Part shown: positions 15,708 to 23,203 of the stretch, in pieces | Layout: each line of letters opens with the position of its first letter | How positions within the stretch are numbered: the stretch's first letter is position 1 | NCBI RefSeq assembly: GCF_000789255.1 | Contig: NZ_CP009552.1 | Span: 1,240,001 to 1,304,000 of the forward strand | DNA: 64,000 bases | Origin: Geoglobus acetivorans | GTDB lineage: Archaea; Halobacteriota; Archaeoglobi; Archaeoglobales; Archaeoglobaceae | Direction: 5' to 3' | Notes under the pieces: model-generated | Database searches by the model: none | Told to the model about the DNA's origin: nothing | Seen by the model: only the letters and a program-made list of their open reading frames with translations | Translations under genes and position numbers: made by a program

Positions 15708-17262
15708 CCCTAAAAAGATCTGGACATTTGCAGGACTGCTGGTAACGCTCCTCATAGCATCAGCATACGTTATTGGTATAACGGCAACATTCACAGAATA
15801 CACTGCAAAGAGAAACTACAGCATTGCTGTTGTTTCTGATGATCAGGAACTGATAGACCTCAAACCCCTCCAGCCCTATGCATACATTGGGCAGGATGGG
15901 AAGCTGTACATAGACTTCAGCACGAACAACCCAAAATGGAATGAGGGAAAGGGAGAAGGTCTCAGTCCGGATAGCAAATACGCTTTTGACAGAGTATTTG
16001 AAATTTCAAACGACCTGTGGGATGGTGTCTGTATAAACGTAACCGTAACCTCAGAACCTGAAGAGATTAAAACATATATTGAGAATTATCTGAACGCATC
16101 TCAGAAAACCGTTTTGCAGATACTTCCCGGAGAGAGAAAGGAGGTCGGTCTCCTTATTGAATCAGAAGAGCTTGGAAGTATAGATGGCAGACTCAGAATC
16201 CATGCAGAACCGTGCAACGGTGCTGTGCCGACCCCAACGCCGTCTCCATCACCAACACCGGAAGAGACTCCTACCCCAACTCCAACACCGGTACCGCAGA
16301 ACTTTGAATGGAGGGTTGAACTTCCAGAAAGGGCTCCCAAGGGCGACATAGTGTTCATGTTCGACGTAACAGGCAGCATGCTGGAAGAGCTGAATCAGGC
16401 AAAGGTCAGTGCGATAGACCTCATGACAGACATACGACTTCTGATTCAGGATTCACGATTCGGTGTTGCGAGTCTTGCAGATTATCCGAAACTGTACCTC
16501 TACTCAGAAAACTACGGCTACGGATGGCCATACGGTAAAAATTACGGAGCACCCGGAGACTATCCGTGGAGAATGGATTCAGACCTGACCTACGACATAA
16601 ACGCTGCTGCAGGTGCAATTAACAATCTCGAGATCAAAAATGGCCTTGACGAACCTGAGCCGTACGCCTATGCTGTCCACAAGGCGATGAGTGAGATGAG
16701 CTGGAGAGATGACGCAAGGAAAATTCTGGTCATACTCGGAGATGCTCCGCCCCACAACATGCCAAACGGCCTGAGCGTTTTCGAAAACAACTATGGTGGG
16801 GATCCCGGGGACGACTGGCTCATGAACACTTCAGATGATGTTGACTATGTGAATGCAATTAACTCTGCAGACGCCTTCGGATTAACGATAATATCAATCT
16901 ACGCAGGCAGAGATGACGAGTTCAGCAACGATGCAAGAACGAACTTCATGTACATGGCCGACATGACCGACGGCGCATATGCTGAGCTGCAGGGAGACCT
17001 GAGCGCTTTACCGACAATTATTGAAAACAAGATAAAGGAAGTTGCGGAGCAGCCGATAGGTAACCTGACCCTAAGGGCCAGCGCTCCGCCGGGGTGGACT
17101 GTCACATGGACTCCTGACAAGTACACGAATGTGGCGTGGGGCAGCCAGGTTACGTTTTCAATTCAGATAACACCACCTGAGCCACACACTCCGCAAACAG
17201 TAACCATAGAACTGCTTGCAGATGACATTGTGATTGATACCATAGACATTCTGGTGTCATGA
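15694..17262 (+). CDS. DUF1102 - Pro/Thr linker - vWA fusion protein
   Basis: A 522-residue exported protein. Residues ~10-30 are a hydrophobic signal and ~35-172 a DUF1102 domain (DDQELIDLKPLQPYAYIGQD, SNDLWD). Residues ~178-201 are a Pro/Thr linker (repeated PTPTP and PSPSP), ~218-440 a von Willebrand A domain, and ~445-522 a beta-sandwich with no anchor. The vWA MIDAS is visible: DVTGSM (Asp224, Thr226, Ser228) and the later LGDAPPH aspartate, so metal-dependent ligand binding is plausible. It overlaps paralogue 3 by 14 nt. The fusion ties the filament-type domain to an adhesive module, suggesting a tip or cross-linking subunit. That role is inference. Confidence 0.82.
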   Translation: MPQSNPKKIWTFAGLLVTLLIASAYVIGITATFTEYTAKRNYSIAVVSDDQELIDLKPLQPYAYIGQDGKLYIDFSTNNPKWNEGKGEGLSPDSKYAFDRVFEISNDLWDGVCINVTVTSEPEEIKTYIENYLNASQKTVLQILPGERKEVGLLIESEELGSIDGRLRIHAEPCNGAVPTPTPSPSPTPEETPTPTPTPVPQNFEWRVELPERAPKGDIVFMFDVTGSMLEELNQAKVSAIDLMTDIRLLIQDSRFGVASLADYPKLYLYSENYGYGWPYGKNYGAPGDYPWRMDSDLTYDINAAAGAINNLEIKNGLDEPEPYAYAVHKAMSEMSWRDDARKILVILGDAPPHNMPNGLSVFENNYGGDPGDDWLMNTSDDVDYVNAINSADAFGLTIISIYAGRDDEFSNDARTNFMYMADMTDGAYAELQGDLSALPTIIENKIKEVAEQPIGNLTLRASAPPGWTVTWTPDKYTNVAWGSQVTFSIQITPPEPHTPQTVTIELLADDIVIDTIDILVS

Positions 17263-17306
17263 GGCGATCAAAATGCATTCCCATATTTTTTTGAAGGGTG
17301 AGTGAA

Positions 17307-18338
17307 ATGAAAACATACATTAATCTGCTGATACTCCTGACCCTCAGTTTCGGACTTCTTGTCGGGTCATCCAGTCATTTTAAAGAATTCGGTGCTGAAA
17401 GAAACTTTTCTGCAAATGTTACCGAATTGAATGAATCCCTGATCTCATGCCTGTGTCCCGAAAATAAAACCCGTTATCTGAAGTCAGGCGATACGTTCAC
17501 GCTCCTCAACATCACAAACAGGCTTGGAGAGGAAGCCACTTTTTATGTATATACTGACTCATCAAGTATCAATCACGAAAGTGAGTTTTTCCTCTCACCA
17601 AACGAGAGTGTGGAGGTTAAAGCAACATTTTACGGGCTGCCCGGTTTTTATTCGATAACAGCCAGGGTATCCGCAGACTGGGCGAACGGGTCCGCAGAGC
17701 TTTATGCATGCACGATCAACATTTCCAGTCCGAGACTCGAAATCGAAAAGCACCTTATGAGTGGAAAGGAGTCCGTAAAGGTTGGAGAAAAGGAATACTG
17801 GACTTTCAGAATCCTGGTGAAAAATCCAGGAACCTCAGACGATTTTGTGATAAAGGATACAGTACCTGCCGAACTCGAAATTCTTGAAATTAGCCCGTCA
17901 TCTGGCAGTTATGAAATACTGAGCAATGGCATGGGCAATTCCGGCTCTTCCACAATCACGTGGTATGTGCATCTGGAGAACGGAGATGTTGAGTGGCTCG
18001 ACGTAAACGTTACTACCAAGCAAAACCCAGCGTGCAGGCAGGAGTTCACATCTCCGGGAGCATACTGCCTGAATGACGGTGCAGAAGTTGTCGGATATGA
18101 TATCAGGAGCAATCCGATATGCATAACCGTGTACTCAGACTGTGATTCGGGGAAATGCGATGAGAAATGCTGTGATTCAGACGGGTGCTGCGATGAAGAC
18201 TGTGATGGTTACGATGGCTGCAATGACTCACACAACTGCCACAATGAAAGCTGCGATTCGGATGGATGCTGCTATGAAAATCACGAGTGTCAGGACGGGA
18301 ATGGCAGTAAAGAAAAACGCAGAGGGCATCGCTCATGA
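17307..18338 (+). CDS. DUF1102-like N-terminus, DUF11-like domain and Cys-rich tail
   Basis: A 343-residue exported protein. The signal and first mature residues (GSSSHFKEFGAERNFSANV) copy paralogues 1-4, but the DDQEL block is lost and replaced by an Ig-like domain. Residues ~145-270 form a DUF11-type repeat domain (IEKHLMSGKESVKVGEKEYW, VKNPGTSDDFVIKDTVP). The last ~70 residues hold about 14 cysteines with many Asp, Gly and His, including the word CDSDGCC twice, then a basic end (KEKRRGHRS). The tail could be disulfide-knotted or bind metal. The start is ATG 17307 behind AGGGTGAG. Its stop overlaps the signal peptidase ATG (ATGA), so the two are co-translated. Confidence 0.75.
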   Translation: MKTYINLLILLTLSFGLLVGSSSHFKEFGAERNFSANVTELNESLISCLCPENKTRYLKSGDTFTLLNITNRLGEEATFYVYTDSSSINHESEFFLSPNESVEVKATFYGLPGFYSITARVSADWANGSAELYACTINISSPRLEIEKHLMSGKESVKVGEKEYWTFRILVKNPGTSDDFVIKDTVPAELEILEISPSSGSYEILSNGMGNSGSSTITWYVHLENGDVEWLDVNVTTKQNPACRQEFTSPGAYCLNDGAEVVGYDIRSNPICITVYSDCDSGKCDEKCCDSDGCCDEDCDGYDGCNDSHNCHNESCDSDGCCYENHECQDGNGSKEKRRGHRS

Positions 18339-19399
18339 GGAGGGGCTTTGCACTCATAATAAGCATTTCAATCCTGATTTTTTCATTTTCCACTGTTCTC
18401 GGGGCCCTTATGAACAGACCGGTTTTCGTATCATACATAACCTCAAACAGCATGGAGCCAACACTGAGCAAAGGGGATCTGATTTTCATGACTCCCGTAT
18501 TTTTCAGCCTTGAGAAAGGAGACATAATCGTATTTTACTCGAATGGAGAATGGGTCTGTCACAGAATTTTTTCAGAGATTTCAGGAGGGTACATAACCAA
18601 AGGAGATAACAATATCGCCACCGATCAGCAGAGCGGAAAGGACCTCGTAAAAAAAGAGTTTATAGCAGGTAAGGTGATAACATTCCTCGACAGACCTGTT
18701 AAGATTCCTCAGGTTGGTAATTATGTGAGCGAGGTTTCCGAATTCGCATGGAAACACAAAATGCTGATGCTGACGCTGTTCTTCCTGGCAGGTTTGGCAG
18801 AAATTATGCTGGGAGGGGATAAAAAGCGCAGAAAAAAGAGGAGATCGAGAAAATCACTCAGGCTTCATTCAGACCAGGTTTTCCTGATCCTCACATTCAG
18901 CCTTCTTCTTCTGGCAACCTTCTCGGGAACAATATGGATTGGAAGTGAGAAGATACAGTACGGCGTAACATCAGCAGGCGGTTTGAGAGAGGAATGGGTG
19001 CTTCCCGGGCAGGTATTCCAGAGAAATCTGACGATCTCCAACAACCTGCATTATCCAATGATTTACGCTGTAAAGGGTGGAGAAAATTCCGCCATAGATG
19101 GGTATTTTGTCCTGTGGCCAGGGGAGTCAAAAACACTCACAGTAACCATAAAAGCTCCGATAGAGACGAGACTGTATGAGGAGAAAATAATTGTTGCAAA
19201 GTATTTTCCATTGCTGCCCCCTGAGATTGCCTACAGACTGTTCTCGATAAATGAGTATATCCCAGTACTCATGATTGATCTGGAAATACTCGCCTTACTG
19301 GCAGTTATCCACATGTTCGGTGGGGAGAAAAAGTATTACAGAATAAGGATCCAGCCAGGGTCCTTCAAACGAAAAATGAGGAACTTCCAGTTGAAATGA
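18335..19399 (+). CDS. SipW-like signal peptidase I with extra beta domain
   Basis: A 354-residue membrane peptidase. After an N-terminal helix (about 5-25) comes the catalytic Ser39 in TSNSMEPTLSKGD and His76 in EWVCHRI. The Ser-His pair is that of ER/archaeal and SipW-type enzymes, unlike the Ser-Lys of bacterial LepB. YITKGDNN supplies the conserved Asp. A second helix (about 143-160) and a very basic loop (KKRRKKRRSRK) precede a third helix, an extracytoplasmic beta-sandwich (about 205-300) and a final helix, an addition not found in plain signal peptidases. It directly follows the five DUF1102-type genes, so it most likely cleaves their signals. Confidence 0.87.
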   Translation: MRRGFALIISISILIFSFSTVLGALMNRPVFVSYITSNSMEPTLSKGDLIFMTPVFFSLEKGDIIVFYSNGEWVCHRIFSEISGGYITKGDNNIATDQQSGKDLVKKEFIAGKVITFLDRPVKIPQVGNYVSEVSEFAWKHKMLMLTLFFLAGLAEIMLGGDKKRRKKRRSRKSLRLHSDQVFLILTFSLLLLATFSGTIWIGSEKIQYGVTSAGGLREEWVLPGQVFQRNLTISNNLHYPMIYAVKGGENSAIDGYFVLWPGESKTLTVTIKAPIETRLYEEKIIVAKYFPLLPPEIAYRLFSINEYIPVLMIDLEILALLAVIHMFGGEKKYYRIRIQPGSFKRKMRNFQLK

Positions 19400-19410
19400 A
19401 ACTGAATTTT

Positions 19411-19453
19411 GTTCAGTAATTCAGTTTATTCATCATTAATAACGTTTCGAAAC
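19411..19453 (+). promoter_or_regulatory. Promoter region with GTTCAGTAAT and palindrome GTTTCGAAAC
   Basis: GTTCAGTAAT (19411-19420) repeats 10855-10864. GTTTCGAAAC (19444-19453) is a perfect 10-bp palindrome 20 nt before the ATG at 19474; nine of its bases recur at 20812-20820 before the second small winged-helix gene. TTTCGAAA also occurs inside unrelated genes, so the evidence is moderate. Confidence 0.35.
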
Positions 19454-19473
19454 AAGATGATGGGGGGAGGAGG

Positions 19474-20487
19474 ATGAAATACGCAAAAATTGTAACCGGA
19501 ATGTTTCTGGTTCTTGCAGTATTATCGGCCTACTTTCTGATAACGTACTGGGACATACCTGACGAGGAGAAAATGAAAAAGAAGGTGGGATCATTCGGGA
19601 TTGAAATCAGATTCGTTCCAGTTGCTGAGATAAACTCTCCAACCATAATATTCGGAGACAGAGATACAGTCAGAGGAGGAGATATATTCTTCGCAAACCT
19701 CGTTAAAAGATTCTGGTTCGAATACGAAATTAAAGCATCCCCAGGCATCACAGGAGACTATTCAATCAAAACATACCTGAAACCTTCAGAAAGCAAGGTA
19801 CTCCCCGAATGGAAAAGGGAATTACCCTACAGCTATGAGGGTGTGATCGAGAGCCAGCAGGCCGGAAAGCTCACCATAGACATTTTCTATGTCAGACAGC
19901 TCTGGGATAGAATCCAAAAGGAAACCGGACTCAACTACAACACTCCGATTGTCGAAATCGAAACCACAGTCAGCATAATAGGCGACATCAACGGGGAGAA
20001 AATCAAGAGAGAGTACAGGCACGTTTCCTCGATGACGGTGGGAAAGACGCTGAAGTTCGGCAATCTTGAGTTCAGCAAAAGCGAGAATATCGAAAGGGAT
20101 ATCGTCGTTCAGAATTACATTTCCACCCCATTCGGCAATGCAAAGCCATCCACCATCAAGACGGTGCTTGCGGCTGTTCTCATCACAAGCATATCGGCAA
20201 TAATTGTCCTGAACAGAAAATTACTGGCTAGGGGAATAAACTCGAAGATAAACAATGGCAGACTCGACAGGAGGTTCAGAAAGAAGTACGACTCTCTGAT
20301 AGTTCAGGCGAGAAAGATATCTCCGGCTGCAGGAAACACAGTGTTTCTCAGGAGCCTTGAAGACGTTGGAAAGATTGCCTACGAGCTTGAGTCCCCGATT
20401 ATAGAGACCGATGAGTACCTGGCCGTGATGTCGAACGGGAATGCATACATTTACAGAAAGGGTGACGGATATGAAAAAAAGAAGTGA
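19474..20487 (+). CDS. DUF5305-like membrane protein
   Basis: A 337-residue protein with an N-terminal membrane helix (about 5-25), a large extracytoplasmic beta-rich domain (~30-225), a second helix (~230-247, TVLAAVLITSISAIIVL) and a cytoplasmic tail of ~85 basic residues. The pattern and motifs such as FWFEYEIKASPGITGDYSI and YNTPIVEIETTVSIIGDI match DUF5305, a family I know beside SipW-type peptidases and DUF1102-like proteins in archaea. It starts behind a GGGGGGAGGAGG ribosome site. Its last 17 nt overlap the first small winged-helix gene. Likely an envelope-side assembly or sensing partner of the peptidase; no catalytic motif is seen. Confidence 0.7.
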   Translation: MKYAKIVTGMFLVLAVLSAYFLITYWDIPDEEKMKKKVGSFGIEIRFVPVAEINSPTIIFGDRDTVRGGDIFFANLVKRFWFEYEIKASPGITGDYSIKTYLKPSESKVLPEWKRELPYSYEGVIESQQAGKLTIDIFYVRQLWDRIQKETGLNYNTPIVEIETTVSIIGDINGEKIKREYRHVSSMTVGKTLKFGNLEFSKSENIERDIVVQNYISTPFGNAKPSTIKTVLAAVLITSISAIIVLNRKLLARGINSKINNGRLDRRFRKKYDSLIVQARKISPAAGNTVFLRSLEDVGKIAYELESPIIETDEYLAVMSNGNAYIYRKGDGYEKKK

Positions 20488-20707
20488 ACTTGAAATAATG
20501 ATCAGCATACTCGAAATTGCACGGGATGAAGTTCTGAAAACCAGAATAGTTTACGGTTCAAACCTCAATTTCAAGATCGCAACAAGATACATTGACCGTC
20601 TTTCGGAAATGGAGCTCATAATGAAATACCGGAAGGAAGGAAAGACATACTACAAAACCACTGAGAAAGGTTTGAAATTCATAAGAAAATACAAGGAAAT
20701 GTTCTGA
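20471..20707 (+). CDS. Small winged-helix DNA-binding protein
   Basis: A 78-residue basic protein of the archaeal HTH_45-like winged-helix type. KTRIVYGSNLNFKIATRYI forms the helix-turn-helix, followed by a wing and TYYKTTEKGLKFIRKYKEM. I start it at ATG 20471, behind GGTGA (20461-20465), instead of the upstream in-frame codon, which lies inside the preceding gene. It overlaps the DUF5305-like gene by 17 nt, so it is co-expressed with it. It has a close relative 145 nt downstream. The pair may regulate the surface island; this is inferred from position only. Confidence 0.8.
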   Translation: MKKRSELEIMISILEIARDEVLKTRIVYGSNLNFKIATRYIDRLSEMELIMKYRKEGKTYYKTTEKGLKFIRKYKEMF

Positions 20708-20811
20708 ATTCGAATAAAAGGTATTTCACGGGTTTTTCACTTATTGCGGTAATTATGATGAGTTAGCAAAATTATTAATCATAGTAAAATGAAAAGAAAA
20801 TTATCGAAGAT

Positions 20812-20820
20812 GTTTCGAAA
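20812..20820. promoter_or_regulatory. GTTTCGAAA half of the 19444 palindrome
   Basis: GTTTCGAAA lies 32 nt before the ATG at 20853 and matches the left nine bases of GTTTCGAAAC at 19444-19453. An AT-rich TATA-like stretch (TATATC, AATAATAT) follows. It may be an autoregulatory site; low certainty. Confidence 0.3.
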
Positions 20821-20852
20821 TATATCTTCTAAAATAATATAAGGTGAATACA

Positions 20853-21128
20853 ATGCGCCGTACGAGATTCGACATAGTGGTGGATATAATCTGCACGTTA
20901 ATGAATGGAGGTGCAAACAAGACCAGGATAGTGTATAATGCCAACCTGAACTTCCATCTCGTCGAGAAATATCTGAAATACCTGAAAGATAAAGGATTAA
21001 TTTCAGAAAAGCAGGTTAACGGAAAAACACTCTATTTTCCCACAGAAAAGGGTGTTGAACTCGTCCAGATATACCGAAGGCTTTCAGAAGAAGATTTTAT
21101 AGATGGAAAAATATCGACATTCAGGTAA
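20853..21128 (+). CDS. Small winged-helix DNA-binding protein, paralogue
   Basis: A 91-residue relative of the 20471 gene: NKTRIVYNANLNFHLVEKYL is the HTH, followed by KDKGLISEKQVNGKTLYFPTEKGVELVQIY. ATG 20853 is preceded by AAGGTGA (20841-20847), preferred over GTG 20844. It has its own promoter and ends three nt before the convergent deacylase gene. Two near-identical HTH cores (TRIVYxxNLNF) in adjacent genes suggest recognition of related sites, perhaps as heterodimers. Confidence 0.8.
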   Translation: MRRTRFDIVVDIICTLMNGGANKTRIVYNANLNFHLVEKYLKYLKDKGLISEKQVNGKTLYFPTEKGVELVQIYRRLSEEDFIDGKISTFR

Positions 21129-21130
21129 CG

Positions 21131-21583
21131 CTACTTCCTGATTCTCGCAACTGCCGTGCATTCCCGAACAATGTCCCGGGGGCGAATATGGAGCAAATGT
21201 CTTTCGTCGCCTCCCCCGCCATATACGCGCTCCATCTCCAGAACCCCCTCATCAAGGAGAATTCTGCAGTTATGTCCAATAGGAGGTACTCCGCCAGCCC
21301 GAAATCCGGTTAGCCTTGGGACCTCATCTTTACCCGCAATCCTGACCGGGACTCCAAGGATCCGATGCACGCGCTCAAGGTCCACCGACGAGACGCCATC
21401 AACAACTGCCACAACAGGTTCATCTCCAGCAACAAGCACAATGGACTTTACAATCTGCCTCCTGCTGCACCCAAGCGCCTCTGCAGCCTCTTTTACGGTT
21501 GAAGCTTTTCCCACCTCAACTATCTCTGCATCAATGCCCTTACTCATGACGTATTCTCTGAGCCAGTCCGATGAGGGAGGCAT
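21131..21583 (-). CDS. YbaK/ProX-type aminoacyl-tRNA deacylase
   Basis: A 150-residue YbaK-fold protein that in this family removes mischarged amino acids from tRNA (Cys-tRNA(Pro) by YbaK, Ala-tRNA(Pro) by ProX). The conserved lysine in RRQIVKSIVL (about residue 46), the GGVPPIGH motif (about 96-103) and the Asp-rich VVDGVSSVDLERV stretch are present. Full length for the family. It stands convergent to the winged-helix gene and upstream of no obvious partner. The exact misacylated substrate cannot be told from sequence. Confidence 0.88.
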   Translation of the reverse strand: MPPSSDWLREYVMSKGIDAEIVEVGKASTVKEAAEALGCSRRQIVKSIVLVAGDEPVVAVVDGVSSVDLERVHRILGVPVRIAGKDEVPRLTGFRAGGVPPIGHNCRILLDEGVLEMERVYGGGGDERHLLHIRPRDIVRECTAVARIRK

Positions 21584-21633
21584 GGCATAAACCCTGTTTT
21601 GCTATACCGTAAGGATACGGCCAAAAATTAAAA

Positions 21634-22638
21634 TTATTCGGTGTTTATTCCCCTGAGCCACGGCATCATTTTCCTGAGTTCCTTCCCAACCTCCTCAATG
21701 GGGTGGTTCTTTTCCATTTCAAGGAGTCTGGAATAGCTCGGTCTTCCTGCCATGTTCTCGAGAATCCATTCCCTTGCGAACTCACCACTCTGAATCTCCC
21801 TGAGGATCTTTCTCATTTCTTCCTTCACGGATTCGTTAATTATTCTCCTGCCCCTCGTCATACCTCCGTACTTTGCCGTATCGCTGACGGAATACCACAT
21901 TGCATATATTCCACCCTCATAGATCAGGTCCACAATAAGCTTCAGCTCGTGGAGGGCTTCAAAATAAGCCACCTCAGGCTGATATCCTGCCTCAACCATC
22001 GTTTCCCAGGTCGCCTTGATCAGCTCTGCAACACCACCACACAGATCCACCTGCTCTCCAAAGAGATCAGTCTCTGTCTCCTCCCTGAAGGTTGTCTCAA
22101 TCACCCCGGCCCTCGTGCACCCAATGGCCTTCGCATAAGCTAAAGCGAGATCAAGCGCCTTTCCGCTGTAATCCTGGTGAACAGCAACGAGCGCCGGAAC
22201 TCCCTTGCCCTCCTGATACATCCTTCTCACAATATGCCCGGGGCTTTTCGGAGCAACCATTGTGACATCAACATAGCTTGGCGGGATTATCTGCTGGTAG
22301 TGAATGTTGAAGCCGTGTGCAAACATGAGCATGTTTCCCTCCTCGAGCGCCTCATGGACATATTTTTTGTAAACAGCAGGCTGTACGGTATCGGGGATGA
22401 GCATCATGATAACGTCTGCTTCTTCGCTGGCTTTTTCAACTGTCTTAACCACAAGGCCATCTTTCTCTGCCACTTTCCAGCTTTTACTTCCCTCATAAAG
22501 CCCTACCACAACATCCACGCCGCTCTCTTTCAGGTTTAAAGCATGGGCATGCCCCTGGCTGCCATAACCGATAACTGCCACCTTCTTTCCCTTCAAAAGC
22601 TCCAGATCTGCATCTCCATCATAGTAAATCTTTGCCAT
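21634..22638 (-). CDS. ilvC: Ketol-acid reductoisomerase
   Basis: Converts acetolactate or acetohydroxybutyrate to dihydroxy-isovalerate or -methylvalerate with NAD(P)H and Mg2+, in valine and isoleucine synthesis. The Rossmann motif [19 protein letters not shown] is near residue 21. The catalytic, Mg-binding residues lie in [15 protein letters not shown] and the [17 protein letters not shown] helix. A class I, 334-residue enzyme. The frame remains open upstream, but I start at ATG 22638 ([11 protein letters not shown], the usual family N-terminus). An earlier start would overlap moaC. It follows moaC by 28 nt on the same strand. No other ilv or leu genes are nearby, so it stands alone. Confidence 0.95.
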   Translation of the reverse strand: MAKIYYDGDADLELLKGKKVAVIGYGSQGHAHALNLKESGVDVVVGLYEGSKSWKVAEKDGLVVKTVEKASEEADVIMMLIPDTVQPAVYKKYVHEALEEGNMLMFAHGFNIHYQQIIPPSYVDVTMVAPKSPGHIVRRMYQEGKGVPALVAVHQDYSGKALDLALAYAKAIGCTRAGVIETTFREETETDLFGEQVDLCGGVAELIKATWETMVEAGYQPEVAYFEALHELKLIVDLIYEGGIYAMWYSVSDTAKYGGMTRGRRIINESVKEEMRKILREIQSGEFAREWILENMAGRPSYSRLLEMEKNHPIEEVGKELRKMMPWLRGINTE

Positions 22639-22666
22639 GCTCTGAAGTAACATACCTAAATTTAAA

Positions 22667-23131
22667 TTACTTTTCCTTAATTTTCTCAACGACCCGAACA
22701 TCAGTTATCCTTGTAAACGGATACTGGCCTTTTTCGTCCTTTTCAAGAGATTTGACCATATCCCAGACTGTGAGAAGAGCATTCGTAACACCAACAAGCG
22801 CTTCCATCTCTACTCCAGTTTTTCCCACATATTTCACCTCACAGACTGCCTTTATCCGGTCCTCGTGAACCTCAAAGTCTATGGACACCGAGGTTATCTG
22901 AAGGGGATGACACAGGGGTATCAGCTCCGAAGTTTTCTTGACTGCAATTGTGCCGGCAACGATTGCCGTGTTCAGCACATTCCCCTTTGCAACCCTGTTT
23001 TCGAGAATTGCCCTGATGGTTTCCTTTCTGAGCAGAATGTACCCCTCCGCTCTCGCAACTCTCAGAACATCCTCCTTTTTGCTGACATCAACCATTCTCG
23101 CCTTACCCTCGCTGTCAATATGACTGAACAT
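22667..23131 (-). CDS. moaC: Cyclic pyranopterin monophosphate synthase
   Basis: Second step of molybdenum/tungsten cofactor synthesis: MoaC rearranges 3',8-cyclo-GTP to cyclic pyranopterin monophosphate. The 154 residues cover the whole family. [26 protein letters not shown] and [14 protein letters not shown] carry the conserved His, Glu, Asp and Lys residues. It reads in front of ilvC (28 nt) and divergently from the nucleotidyltransferase at 23204; both probably use the AT-rich 23132-23203 spacer. Archaeoglobi need tungsto- or molybdopterin for formate/aldehyde enzymes, consistent with its presence. Confidence 0.94.
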   Translation of the reverse strand: MFSHIDSEGKARMVDVSKKEDVLRVARAEGYILLRKETIRAILENRVAKGNVLNTAIVAGTIAVKKTSELIPLCHPLQITSVSIDFEVHEDRIKAVCEVKYVGKTGVEMEALVGVTNALLTVWDMVKSLEKDEKGQYPFTRITDVRVVEKIKEK

Positions 23132-23203
23132 GGCTGAAATAATGAGAAAAACAATATATGTGTTTCCGATATTTTTTTAATTCATCATGTCAAAACAGAC
23201 ACA

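Noticed and set aside
16210-16300. CCAACACC-type repeats as a regulatory repeat
   Set aside because: They encode the Pro/Thr linker between the DUF1102 and vWA domains.
22639-22701. Upstream extension of ilvC
   Set aside because: It would overlap the end of moaC, and the usual family N-terminus begins at 22638.
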